Source: Cryobacterium gelidum (lineage in GTDB: Bacteria; Actinomycetota; Actinomycetes; Actinomycetales; Microbacteriaceae). From it: 49,762 nucleotides of DNA. Below are positions 24,237 through 32,246 of the stretch, piece by piece (the stretch's first letter is position 1; each line of letters begins with the position of its first letter). Under the pieces are notes generated by a model, which saw only the letters and a list, made by a program, of their open reading frames with translations, was not told the origin of the DNA and did no database searches. The translations under genes and the position numbers were made by a program. The stretch lies in the NCBI RefSeq assembly GCF_004403985.1, contig NZ_SOHL01000022.1:1-49762 (forward strand), read 5' to 3'.

Positions 24237-25763
24237 GTGCCGAATAGAGACGTGGTGTCGGTACCGACAACCCGCCACCTCAGCGCTACCGAGCTCATTG
24301 GGGTAGTACTCGACGACGGATCGTTCTCGAGCTGGGACCAGCCCGTGGTCGATCCCGACCCGGACGAGACGTACCGGCTTGATTTGGTAAAGGCTCGGCA
24401 GAAGAGCGGAACCGACGAATCCGTGCTGACGGGCGAGGGCCTGATCCGCGGGCATCGGGTAGCGATCGTGGTGAGCGAGTTCGCGTTCCTGGCCGGATCG
24501 ATCGGGCTCTCCGCCGCGGATCGTATCGTCGACGCGATCGAGCGCGCCACCCGCGACGGGTTGCCGGTACTGGCCGGGCCGGCCTCCGGCGGTACCCGCA
24601 TGCAGGAGGGCACCCTCGCCTTTCTCTCGATGGTGAAGATCACCGCCGCCGTACGGGCGCACCGAGAGGCGGGGCATCCGTATCTTGTCTACCTGCGACA
24701 CCCCACCACGGGCGGGGTCATGGCGTCGTGGGGATCGCTCGGGCACGTCACGGTGGCGGAGCCGGGCGCGCTGCTCGGCTTCCTGGGCCCGCGGGTCTAT
24801 GAAGCGCTCTACGGAAAGAAGTTCCCGGAGAACGTGCAGGTCGCCGAAAACCTGTTCAATCAAGGCCTGATCGATGCCGTTGTTCCACCCGAACAGCTGC
24901 CGGAAATCGTCCACCGGGCGCTCACCATCCTCACCGGCAAAGCGGCCATCCCGGTGGCGGCCCCGGAGACCATGCAGGTGCGGCCCGCTCCTGCCGGCGC
25001 GTGGGAATCCATCCAAATCTCGCGAAACCCGCGCCGGCCCGACCTACGCCAGCTGCTCGCCTATGGCGCCCACGACGTGCTGCCGCTCAACGGCACGGGC
25101 GAGGGCGAGAACGACCCGGGGCTCATGCTCGCCATGGCGCGCTTCGGGCAGCAGAGCTGCATCGTTCTCGGCCACATCCGCCCGCGGCCGTCGCGCGACA
25201 CCCCGATGGGCCCGGGGTCGCTGCGCGAGGCCCGCCGGGGTATGCGCCTCGCCGAAGAACTCGGCCTGCCGCTGCTCACCGTGATCGATACGGCCGGGGC
25301 CGCCCTGTCGAAGGAGTCCGAGGAGGGCGGGATGGCCGGTGAAATCGCCCGCTCCCTGCACGAGCTCATCGGTCTGCGCTCGGCGAGCGTGTCGGTCTTG
25401 CTCGGCCAGGGGGCTGGCGGGGGGGCGCTCGCCCTGTTACCGGCCGACCGCATCATTGCCGCGCAGCATTCCTGGCTGTCACCGCTGCCGCCCGAGGGCG
25501 CGAGCGCCATCAAGCACCGCACGACGGAATTCGCCCCGGCCATGTCGGAGGCGCAGGGCGTGAACGTTGCGTCGCTCTTTGCCAACGGGATCGTCGACCA
25601 CATCGTCGACGAGCGCCCGGACGCAGCGCAGGAAGGCCGGGCATTCTGCCAGCGGATGGCGACGGCCATCGAGTACGAGCTGTCCACGCTCGCAAGCGTG
25701 CCGGTAGCCGAGCTGCTGCCGCGCCGGGTGTCGAAGTTTCGTGCGCTGGGCCGCCGTACCTGA
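24237..25763 (+). CDS. Fused AccD-AccA-type carboxyltransferase
   Basis: A 508-residue protein joining two crotonase-fold carboxyltransferase halves. The AccD-like half has AFLAGSIGLSAADRI, AGPASGGTRMQEGTLAFLSM, PTTGGVMASWGSLGHVTVAE and GALLGFLGPRVYEAL (about 85-210). The AccA-like half has PMGPGSLREARRGMRLAEEL, VIDTAGAALSKESEEGGMAG and VLLGQGAGGGALALLPADRI (about 320-420). The AccD zinc finger is absent. No biotin carboxylase or biotin carrier lies nearby. A malonyl-CoA decarboxylation role like MdcD-MdcE, or use of a carrier encoded elsewhere, are both possible. GTG 24237 follows the CoA-transferase stop by one base. Confidence 0.8.
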   Translation: MPNRDVVSVPTTRHLSATELIGVVLDDGSFSSWDQPVVDPDPDETYRLDLVKARQKSGTDESVLTGEGLIRGHRVAIVVSEFAFLAGSIGLSAADRIVDAIERATRDGLPVLAGPASGGTRMQEGTLAFLSMVKITAAVRAHREAGHPYLVYLRHPTTGGVMASWGSLGHVTVAEPGALLGFLGPRVYEALYGKKFPENVQVAENLFNQGLIDAVVPPEQLPEIVHRALTILTGKAAIPVAAPETMQVRPAPAGAWESIQISRNPRRPDLRQLLAYGAHDVLPLNGTGEGENDPGLMLAMARFGQQSCIVLGHIRPRPSRDTPMGPGSLREARRGMRLAEELGLPLLTVIDTAGAALSKESEEGGMAGEIARSLHELIGLRSASVSVLLGQGAGGGALALLPADRIIAAQHSWLSPLPPEGASAIKHRTTEFAPAMSEAQGVNVASLFANGIVDHIVDERPDAAQEGRAFCQRMATAIEYELSTLASVPVAELLPRRVSKFRALGRRT

Positions 25764-25818
25764 GCCCGCTGATGGGCGATGCCCCGCCATCGACGTTCGC
25801 GCGGCGTCGGGGCGTCAG

Positions 25819-27084
25819 TCAGGCGACGCGTGCGGCGATGTCTGTTCGATAGTGCGAACCCTCCAGGGACACCTGCCCGAGCGCCTCGTAGGCGCGGGAG
25901 CGGGCCTTGTGGAATGAGGCGCCCACGGCGACGACGCTGAGCACTCGGCCGCCGGTGGACACGAGCGTGTCGCCCCTGGCCGCGGTCGCGGCGTGTGCGA
26001 TCGAGACGCCGGGCACCCGCAGCGCTGCGTCCAATCCGGTAATCTCGCGCCCGACCAGCGGTTCTTGTGGGTAATTTTCGCTCGCGAGCACCACGGTCAC
26101 GGCGACATCGGCGGAGAACTCCGGCCGGGGGAGCGTGCCGAGTGTGCCGGTCGCGGCCGCGAACAGCAGGCCCGACAGGGGCGTGAGCAGGCGCGGCAGC
26201 ACGACCTGCGTCTCGGGATCTCCGAAACGTGCGTTGAATTCGATGACGCGGATGCCGGCATCCGTCAAGATAAGTCCGCAGTAGAGCAGCCCGACGAACG
26301 GGGTGCCCTCGGTGGCGAGCTGGCGGACGGTCGGCAACGCGACCGTCTCGATGATCTCGTCGATGAACTCGTTCTCGCTGCCGAACTGGGCGTCGAGCCA
26401 GGGCAGCGGCGAGTAGGCGCCCATGCCGCCGGTGTTGGGCCCGGCGTCATGGTCGAGGGCGCGTTTGTAGTCCTGGGCGGGCGAGAGCGGTAACACACTG
26501 TGGCCGTCGCTGAGCAGGAACAGCGAGATCTCCTGGCCGTCGAGAAACTCTTCGATGAGCACGTTGCCGTGTTCGAGCCAGAAGGTGGTGTGGTCGACGG
26601 CTGCGGCGCGATCCGATGTGACCAGCACGCCCTTGCCGGCGGCGAGGCCGTCGGCCTTGATAACGTAGGGCGCTCCGAACTCGTCGAGCGCAGCCTCGGC
26701 TTCGGCGAGTGAGCCAGCGCGAACGGCGCGGCCGGTGGGAACCCCGGCCTCATTCATGATGCGCTTGGCGAAAGTCTTGCTTCCCTCGAGGGCAGCGGCG
26801 GCCCGATCGGGACCGAATACAGCGATACCGCGGGTGCGCAGTGCGTCGGCGACACCGGCCACGAGCGGGGCCTCCGGGCCGATGACGACGAGTTCGATGT
26901 TGTTCAACACGGCATAGTCGGTGACGGCGACCGGGTCATTGGGATCGAGCGCTACGACCGGAACTTCGGCGGCGATTCCGGCGTTGCCGGGGGCGCATTC
27001 GACACTCGGTCGCGGCTGCTCACGGAGCAGTGCGGTAATGATGGCGTGCTCGCGGGCACCGGAACCAAGGACCAGAATTTTCAC
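25819..27084 (-). CDS. purD: Phosphoribosylamine-glycine ligase (GAR synthetase)
   Basis: A 421-residue ATP-grasp enzyme for the second step of purine synthesis. It shows KILVLGSGAREHAIITALLR at the N-terminus, VIGPEAPLVAGVADALR, the lid VIKADGLAAGKGVLV near 143, and FNARFGDPETQVVLPRL near 285, which holds the metal site. The C-terminal domain follows. The GTG at 27084 has TAGCCT six bases before it and no ribosome site. Divergent from a sterol-carrier-like gene across 52 bases. Confidence 0.96.
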   Translation of the reverse strand: MKILVLGSGAREHAIITALLREQPRPSVECAPGNAGIAAEVPVVALDPNDPVAVTDYAVLNNIELVVIGPEAPLVAGVADALRTRGIAVFGPDRAAAALEGSKTFAKRIMNEAGVPTGRAVRAGSLAEAEAALDEFGAPYVIKADGLAAGKGVLVTSDRAAAVDHTTFWLEHGNVLIEEFLDGQEISLFLLSDGHSVLPLSPAQDYKRALDHDAGPNTGGMGAYSPLPWLDAQFGSENEFIDEIIETVALPTVRQLATEGTPFVGLLYCGLILTDAGIRVIEFNARFGDPETQVVLPRLLTPLSGLLFAAATGTLGTLPRPEFSADVAVTVVLASENYPQEPLVGREITGLDAALRVPGVSIAHAATAARGDTLVSTGGRVLSVVAVGASFHKARSRAYEALGQVSLEGSHYRTDIAARVA

Positions 27085-27090
27085 CGTTTC

Positions 27091-27096
27091 AGGCTA
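27091..27096 (-). promoter_or_regulatory. -10 hexamer of leaderless purD transcript
   Basis: TAGCCT (TAnnnT) lies six bases before the GTG at 27084. Confidence 0.55.
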
Positions 27097-27124
27097 CCCG
27101 ATGCCCCGGGCCCGGCGGATCGGG

Positions 27125-27130
27125 CAGACT
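27125..27130 (+). promoter_or_regulatory. -10 hexamer of leaderless sterol-carrier-like transcript
   Basis: CAGACT lies six bases before the ATG at 27137, with GGAACC between. It fits the same pattern as the opposite purD promoter 28 bases away. Confidence 0.45.
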
Positions 27131-27136
27131 GGAACC

Positions 27137-27517
27137 ATGGCACGAGCGCGCATTGACGACGGAGCCGGCCGGGCAGCCGTGCGGGCGGCGCTCGCGGCGC
27201 TCGCCTGCGGCACCCCCGCGAGCCGGGACATTCGTGCGCAGGCGGTGCGCTACACCCTGCAACTGCTCGCCGAACAGGCCGAGGGGAACACCCTGGAGGT
27301 GCGCGTGCCGCCGTTCGGCGCCGTGCAGTGCGTCGCCGGCCCCCGCCACACCCGCGGTACCCCGCCCAACGTGATCGAAACGGATGCCGCCACCTGGCTC
27401 GCTCTCGCCACCGGCGCGCTGCCCTGGGCCGACGGACTCGCGAGTGGCAGCATCCACGCCTCGGGTGCCCGGGCCGATTTGACCGGCCACGTGCCGGTGT
27501 TGCCGGGGCGGTTCTAG
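27137..27517 (+). CDS. Sterol-carrier-family small protein
   Basis: A 126-residue protein of the small actinobacterial group annotated as sterol carrier family (SCP2-like, also known in mycothiol-transferase-related C-terminal modules). Visible segments are VRYTLQLLAEQAEGNTLEVR, VPPFGAVQCVAGPRHTRGTP, PPNVIETDAATWLALATG and a C-terminal GSIHASGARADLTGHVPVL, which resembles the tail of MDMPI-type domains. What it binds is unknown. It sits divergently beside purD, as in other actinobacteria, and its stop overlaps the convergent rbsK stop (CTAG). Confidence 0.75.
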   Translation: MARARIDDGAGRAAVRAALAALACGTPASRDIRAQAVRYTLQLLAEQAEGNTLEVRVPPFGAVQCVAGPRHTRGTPPNVIETDAATWLALATGALPWADGLASGSIHASGARADLTGHVPVLPGRF

Positions 27518-28449
27518 CCGTGTCGTAGAGACTGCGCGAGAATCGCGTCGACCTCGGCGCGGGTAGGCATCGAGCTCGTGGCCCCGGTTCTGGTCACCGA
27601 GACCGAGGATGCTACCGTGGCGAAACGTACGGCCTCGATCATGTCGTCGGGGGTCAGCGCCGTTCCGCGCACAAAATTCACCGCCAGGTGCGCCATGAGG
27701 GCTCCGACGAAGGTATCGCCCGCCGCCGTGGTGTCGACCGCCGTAACCGGGCGGGCCGGCGCGAGCCCGAGGGCCTCACCGTCATAGGCCACGACCGATC
27801 CTTCGGCACCCAACGTCACGATCGCCCAGGTCTGGCCGGCGCTGAGCGTCTCCGCAGCACGTATCGGGTCGCTCTCCCCGGTGAGCTCGGCGGCTTCGAT
27901 CTGGTTCGGTATGACGAGATCGACCGAGGCGAGAAAGCCGGCGGGCAGTGGCACCACCGGTGCCGGGGTCAGCACGGTGAACACGCCCGCTGCGCGAGCG
28001 ACGGCGATTCCTTCTGCCAATGCCCGGGTCGGCAGTTCGCACTGCATCACGAGAAAGGCCGCATCGGCGACGACCGCGCGTTGTTCCACGCTCAGGGTGG
28101 TGACGCTGGCGTTGGCCCCCGACACCACGACGATCGAATTCTCGCCGCTGTCCACGACGGAGATGTGGGCGGTTCCGGTGGGGGCATCCGCTGTGGCCAA
28201 CTCGGTCGAACGGATTCCCTCGGTCGTCAGCAGCGTGCGCAGCTCGGCCCCGTAGGCGTCCGCCCCCACCGCTCCCAGAAAGGTCACGTCCGCTCCTAGA
28301 CGGGCGGCGGCGACCGCCTGATTCAAGCCTTTGCCGCCCGGAACCGTGCTGAAACCGGCCCCAAAAATCGTTTCGCCGGGCAGCGGCAAACGCGCCTGAC
28401 GCACAACGAGATCCATGTTGGCGCTTCCGAGTACCGCAATCGTGTTCAT
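27514..28449 (-). CDS. rbsK: Ribokinase (PfkB family)
   Basis: A 311-residue PfkB-family sugar kinase, most like RbsK, which phosphorylates ribose at O5. The N-terminal VLGSANMDLVVRQARLPLPG and PGGKGLNQAVAAARLGADV are characteristic of ribokinase. The ATP/anion-hole signature is TAVDTTAAGDTFVGALMAH near 245, whose Asp is the catalytic base. No ribose transport genes are near, so it may salvage ribose freed from nucleosides. The start at 28449 fits a leaderless transcript. Substrate choice within the PfkB family is an inference from the ribokinase-like glycine segment. Confidence 0.85.
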   Translation of the reverse strand: MNTIAVLGSANMDLVVRQARLPLPGETIFGAGFSTVPGGKGLNQAVAAARLGADVTFLGAVGADAYGAELRTLLTTEGIRSTELATADAPTGTAHISVVDSGENSIVVVSGANASVTTLSVEQRAVVADAAFLVMQCELPTRALAEGIAVARAAGVFTVLTPAPVVPLPAGFLASVDLVIPNQIEAAELTGESDPIRAAETLSAGQTWAIVTLGAEGSVVAYDGEALGLAPARPVTAVDTTAAGDTFVGALMAHLAVNFVRGTALTPDDMIEAVRFATVASSVSVTRTGATSSMPTRAEVDAILAQSLRHG

Positions 28450-28455
28450 AGAGTC

Positions 28456-28461
28456 AGTCTC
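28456..28461 (-). promoter_or_regulatory. -10 hexamer of leaderless rbsK transcript
   Basis: GAGACT lies six bases before the rbsK ATG at 28449, with GACTCT between. The opposite gene's hexamer is 14 bases away. Confidence 0.45.
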
Positions 28462-28475
28462 GCATCTGCCCGTGG

Positions 28476-28481
28476 GACAAT
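28476..28481 (+). promoter_or_regulatory. -10 hexamer of leaderless transcript for the 28488 gene
   Basis: GACAAT lies six bases before GTG 28488. If active it would also drive purF and purM, which follow closely. Confidence 0.5.
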
Positions 28482-28487
28482 GACGGG

Positions 28488-28943
28488 GTGAGTTCTTTTG
28501 AGCAGGCCCAGGACCCGTCGGCCGATAACGGCGCCGACAACGAGAGCGCCAGTGAGAGCGTGTTGGCGAAGGCGACCGTTACCGTGCATCGGGCCCCGCG
28601 TTACCGCAATTTCATGCTGCTCGGCGCCGTCGTCGGGGTGCTGCTCGCCCTGATTCTCACGCTCGCCTTCCCGGAAAACGGCGAGTACGACCGGGTGCAG
28701 ATTTTCGGTTTCCTGCTGCTCGGCGGCCTCGCCATCGGCACCACGCTCGGCGCGATCGTCGCCCTCGTGATCGACCGGATCATTGGTCGATCGCGAACGA
28801 CGGTGGTCGTCGATAGACTGGGAGCGAGCGAACCCAGTACCAACGAATTCAGTACCAATGAACCCAATACCAACGAGTTGCCTGCCGCTGTGCCTGACTC
28901 CGGCATCCCCAACGACGATTTCCAAGCGTTCAACGAGAAGTAA
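28488..28943 (+). CDS. Small two-helix membrane protein ahead of purF
   Basis: A 151-residue protein of unknown function. About 35 residues of acidic, disordered sequence precede two hydrophobic helices (FMLLGAVVGVLLALILTLAF and FLLLGGLAIGTTLGAIVALV), separated by a short PENGEYDRVQI loop. The tail holds a degenerate repeat, STNE-F-STNE-P-NTNE. GTG 28488 is used because the -10 hexamer sits six bases before it. The gene stops 12 bases before purF, so it probably leads the purF-purM operon. Homologues beside purF are common in this group as far as I recall, but no role is known. Confidence 0.75.
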   Translation: MSSFEQAQDPSADNGADNESASESVLAKATVTVHRAPRYRNFMLLGAVVGVLLALILTLAFPENGEYDRVQIFGFLLLGGLAIGTTLGAIVALVIDRIIGRSRTTVVVDRLGASEPSTNEFSTNEPNTNELPAAVPDSGIPNDDFQAFNEK

Positions 28944-28955
28944 AGAGGCTGCGGC

Positions 28956-30545
28956 TTGCCCGGTGGCGATGGACTGTTAAATCACGATCTTCTTCCCAAT
29001 GAGAAGGGCCCACAGGACGCCTGTGGTGTCTTCGGCGTCTGGGCTCCCGGTGAAGAAGTAGCCAAACTGAGCTACTTCGGCCTCTATGCCCTGCAACACC
29101 GCGGTCAGGAATCGGCCGGCATCGCTACGAGTGACGGCAGCAAGATTCTCATCTACAAAGACATGGGACTCGTCTCGCAGGTCTTCAACGAGGCCTCGCT
29201 GAGCACCCTGCTCGGGCACATCGCCGTCGGTCACACGCGTTATTCCACGACCGGCTCATCGAGCTGGCAGAACGCCCAGCCGACCCTCGGTCGCACCTCG
29301 AGCGGAACGGTGGCCCTCGGCCACAACGGCAACCTCACCAACACCGCCGAGCTGCTTGAACTCGTGCGCGAACGCTACCCGCAGGTTGACGGCGAACTGG
29401 CCCGCGGCAACACGACCGATACCGCCGTGATCACCGCCCTGCTCACCGGCGACCTCGACCACACCCTCGAGGCCACCGCGCTCGAGGTGCTGCCGCGTCT
29501 CCGCGGCGCCTACTGCCTCGTCTTCATGGACGAAACCACCCTGTACGCGGCCCGCGACCCGCAGGGCGTGCGGCCGCTCGTGCTCGGCCGCCTCGAACGT
29601 GGTTGGGTCGTCGCCTCCGAGACCGCCGCCCTCGATATCGTCGGTGCGAGCTTCGTGCGTGAGGTCGAACCCGGTGAGCTCATCACCATCGACGAGAACG
29701 GGCTGCGTACGCAGCGCTTCGCGAAGGCCGACCCCAAGGGCTGCGTTTTCGAGTACGTCTACCTCGCTCGCCCCGACACCACCATCGCGGGCCGCGGCGT
29801 GCACGAAGCCCGGGTCGAAATGGGCCGCCGGCTAGCCGCCGAGCACCCCGTCGAGGCCGACCTCGTCATCCCGACGCCGGAATCCGGCACCCCCGCAGCC
29901 ATCGGTTACGCGCAGGCGTCGGGTATCCCGTTCGGCCAGGGCCTGGTCAAGAACTCCTATGTCGGCCGCACGTTCATCGCGCCGTCGCAGACCATCCGGC
30001 AGCGCGGCATCCGTTTGAAATTGAACCCGCTCAAGAACGTGATCAAGGGCAAACGGCTGATCGTGGTCGATGACTCGATCGTGCGCGGCAACACGCAGCG
30101 CGCCCTCGTGAGCATGCTGCGGGAGGCCGGCGCCGCCGAGGTGCACGTGCGCATCTCGAGCCCGCCGATCACCTGGCCGTGCTTCTACGGCATCGACTTC
30201 GCCAGCCGCGCCGAACTCGTCGCGACCGGCCTGGAGATCGACGAGGTGCGCCAGTCGATTGGCGCCGACAGCCTCGGCTACCTCTCGGAAGACGGCATGA
30301 TCGAAGCCACCGAGCAGCCGCGCGAACGCCTCTGCACCGCGTGTTTCACGGGCATCTACCCGATCGCATTGCCGGAATCGCAGCACCTCGGCAAGAACCT
30401 GCTCGAGCGCCCGGCGGCATCAAACGGATGCGACCCCGGCCCGGATTCCGACCTGGAATCGGTTCTGGCGCCGGCCGTACGCAGAGAAGAAGCCCTCGCC
30501 CGTCTGGGCCAGGTACCGTTCGGTGACCCGGGAAGACCAGAATGA
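28956..30545 (+). CDS. purF: Amidophosphoribosyltransferase
   Basis: A 529-residue enzyme for the first committed step of purine synthesis: PRPP plus glutamine to phosphoribosylamine. The N-terminal nucleophile is Cys23 in KGPQDACGVFGVWAPGEEV, so a 22-residue propeptide must be removed. The glutaminase domain has LQHRGQESAGIAT and VGHTRYSTTGSS; the PRPP site is LIVVDDSIVRGNTQRALV near 367. ACFTGIYPI near 468 is a usual C-terminal segment. TTG 28956 is chosen because AGAGG lies seven bases upstream; TTG starts are uncommon but the next in-frame starts would cut into the propeptide. The ATGA at its end overlaps purM. Confidence 0.95.
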   Translation: MPGGDGLLNHDLLPNEKGPQDACGVFGVWAPGEEVAKLSYFGLYALQHRGQESAGIATSDGSKILIYKDMGLVSQVFNEASLSTLLGHIAVGHTRYSTTGSSSWQNAQPTLGRTSSGTVALGHNGNLTNTAELLELVRERYPQVDGELARGNTTDTAVITALLTGDLDHTLEATALEVLPRLRGAYCLVFMDETTLYAARDPQGVRPLVLGRLERGWVVASETAALDIVGASFVREVEPGELITIDENGLRTQRFAKADPKGCVFEYVYLARPDTTIAGRGVHEARVEMGRRLAAEHPVEADLVIPTPESGTPAAIGYAQASGIPFGQGLVKNSYVGRTFIAPSQTIRQRGIRLKLNPLKNVIKGKRLIVVDDSIVRGNTQRALVSMLREAGAAEVHVRISSPPITWPCFYGIDFASRAELVATGLEIDEVRQSIGADSLGYLSEDGMIEATEQPRERLCTACFTGIYPIALPESQHLGKNLLERPAASNGCDPGPDSDLESVLAPAVRREEALARLGQVPFGDPGRPE

Positions 30546-31663
30546 GCAACGCCTCCACCACTGCCAACGACTCCTACGCAGCAGCCGGAGTCGACACGAG
30601 GGCCGGTGACCTCGCGGTCGAGCTCATGAAGTCGGCCGTTTCGAAGACGCATGGCCCGGAAGTCTGGGGCGGTGTCGGCGGCTTCGCCGGACTGTTCGAC
30701 GTGTCATTCCTCACCAAGTTTCGCCAGCCCCTTCTGGCCACGTCAACGGACGGCGTGGGCACCAAGGTCGCCATCGCGCAGGCGATCGACAAGCACGACA
30801 CCATCGGGCAAGACCTGGTCGGCATGGTCGTCGACGACATCGTCGTCGTCGGTGCCCGCCCGCTCTTCATGACCGACTACATTGCCTGCGGCAAGGTCGT
30901 ACCCGAGCGCATCGCCTCGATCGTGGCCGGCATCGCCCGCGCCTGCTCCGAGACCGGAACCGCCCTCGTCGGCGGCGAAACGGCCGAACACCCCGGCCTG
31001 CTCGGCCGGGACGACTACGACGTGGCCGGCGCGGCCACCGGGGTTGTCGAAGCCGATCAGGTGCTCGGCGCTGACAAGGTCCTCTCCGGCGACGTCGTCA
31101 TCGCGATGGCGTCGAGCGGCCTGCACTCCAACGGTTACTCGCTCGTACGCCACATTCTGGCGCAGCGCGGCATCGGCTACACCGACATGTCGGCCGAACT
31201 CGGCGGCATGGTCGGCGAAGTCCTGCTGGAGCCGACCCGTCTGTACACCGGCCCGCTGCTCGACGTGCTCGATGAGCCCGAGCTGGCCGGTGCCATCCAC
31301 TCGCTCAGCCACGTCACCGGAGGCGGCATCGCGGCGAACCTCGCCCGCGTGCTGCCCGTCGGGTCGTGGGTGGAGGTCGACCGCTCTACTTGGTCGCCCG
31401 CCCCCATCTTCCGGGTGCTCGGCGATATGGCCGGGTCCACGCTGGAAAGCGCGGAGGGAACCTGGAATCTAGGAGTGGGCATGTTCGCGGTCGTCGATGC
31501 GGCATCCGCGTCGTCGGTTATCGCGCGTCTGGCGACAAGCGGAATTCCTGCTTGGGTGACCGGCCGTGTCTCTCGCGCCGCGCATGATCTGACCGGGTTC
31601 GAGCAGGGTGCCAAGGGCGTCAACGGCGGCGCTGTGCGCCTCGTCGGAGCCTACGCGAGCTGA
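30542..31663 (+). CDS. purM: AIR synthase (phosphoribosylformylglycinamidine cyclo-ligase)
   Basis: A 373-residue PurM that closes the imidazole ring with ATP. Features: SYAAAGVDTRAGDLAVELMK at the N-terminus, ATSTDGVGTKVAIAQAI near 62, LVGMVVDDIVVVGARPLFMT near 92, GGETAEHPGLLGRDDYDVAG near 142, and SHVTGGGIAANLARVLP near 255. Length is usual for actinobacteria. Its ATG lies inside the purF stop overlap (ATGA), so translation is coupled. A strong hairpin follows 11 bases after the stop. Confidence 0.96.
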   Translation: MSNASTTANDSYAAAGVDTRAGDLAVELMKSAVSKTHGPEVWGGVGGFAGLFDVSFLTKFRQPLLATSTDGVGTKVAIAQAIDKHDTIGQDLVGMVVDDIVVVGARPLFMTDYIACGKVVPERIASIVAGIARACSETGTALVGGETAEHPGLLGRDDYDVAGAATGVVEADQVLGADKVLSGDVVIAMASSGLHSNGYSLVRHILAQRGIGYTDMSAELGGMVGEVLLEPTRLYTGPLLDVLDEPELAGAIHSLSHVTGGGIAANLARVLPVGSWVEVDRSTWSPAPIFRVLGDMAGSTLESAEGTWNLGVGMFAVVDAASASSVIARLATSGIPAWVTGRVSRAAHDLTGFEQGAKGVNGGAVRLVGAYAS

Positions 31664-31673
31664 CCCAGCTCGA

Positions 31674-31699
31674 GCCTGCGGTGCACACGTACCGCAGGC
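31674..31699 (+). terminator. Hairpin after purM
   Basis: GCCTGCGGT and ACCGCAGGC form a perfect nine-base stem with an eight-base loop. It lies just after the purM stop, where the purF-purM unit should end. There is no U-run, as is often true in actinobacteria. Beyond it, up to 31810, nothing else was recognised. Confidence 0.7.
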
Positions 31700-31809
31700 C
31701 AGCGTCGCAGACGCCAGCGGCACATGGTGATGGATCCGGCGGACGCTGAAAGACCGGATCGCCTCGCTAATAGCAGAGGCGCGCGAAGAGCGCACCCCGC
31801 AAACGGAGC

Positions 31810-32094
31810 CTATGCGCGCTTCTTCTCGTCTTCGGTGGCGTAGCGGTCGACGTAACGATCGTCGTCGTCGGGATCGTCGTCGTCGTCAGCCGAATCCGTG
31901 GCGCCATCACTGGCGGCACTCCTGGCCTTGTCCGCTTCGTACTCGGGCCACTTGGCGAGGTCTTCGTCGAGGCGCGGATCGGACGGATGCCCGGTCAACT
32001 CGCGTTCAAGCGCGTTGTAGTTGGTATCCGGGCTGAAATACTTCAACTCCCGAGCTACCTTGGTGTGCTTTGCTTTTTGACGGCCGCGCCCCAT
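31810..32094 (-). CDS. DUF3073 protein
   Basis: A 94-residue small actinobacterial protein of unknown function. The conserved start is MGRGRQKAKHTKVARELKYF, followed by SPDTNYNALERELTG and WPEYEADKAR. The second half is a very acidic, Asp-rich tail (DSADDDDDPDDDDRYVDRYA), so charge is split between a basic N-terminus and an acidic C-terminus. Such a layout suits a nucleic-acid-contacting protein, but that is only a guess. AAGGGGG lies before the ATG. Genes near purM/purF in other actinobacteria often include this family. Confidence 0.9.
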   Translation of the reverse strand: MGRGRQKAKHTKVARELKYFSPDTNYNALERELTGHPSDPRLDEDLAKWPEYEADKARSAASDGATDSADDDDDPDDDDRYVDRYATEDEKKRA

Positions 32095-32246
32095 GCGTGA
32101 CCCCCTTACGATGCCAGGCCGAGCGAGTCGTGAGACCCTCGGGATTTGCCGAACGGAATGTGTAAAAACTAGAGTTTAGTTTAGCATGGTGGGCCTTGCG
32201 CACCGCGGACGCCGTTCGCACGGCTAATCCGTAGGAATGGGGTGGC

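Noticed and set aside
25819..27084. Alternative 5' extension of purD
   Set aside because: KILVLGSGAREHA is the fixed PurD start, and the -10 hexamer six bases before GTG leaves no room for an extension.
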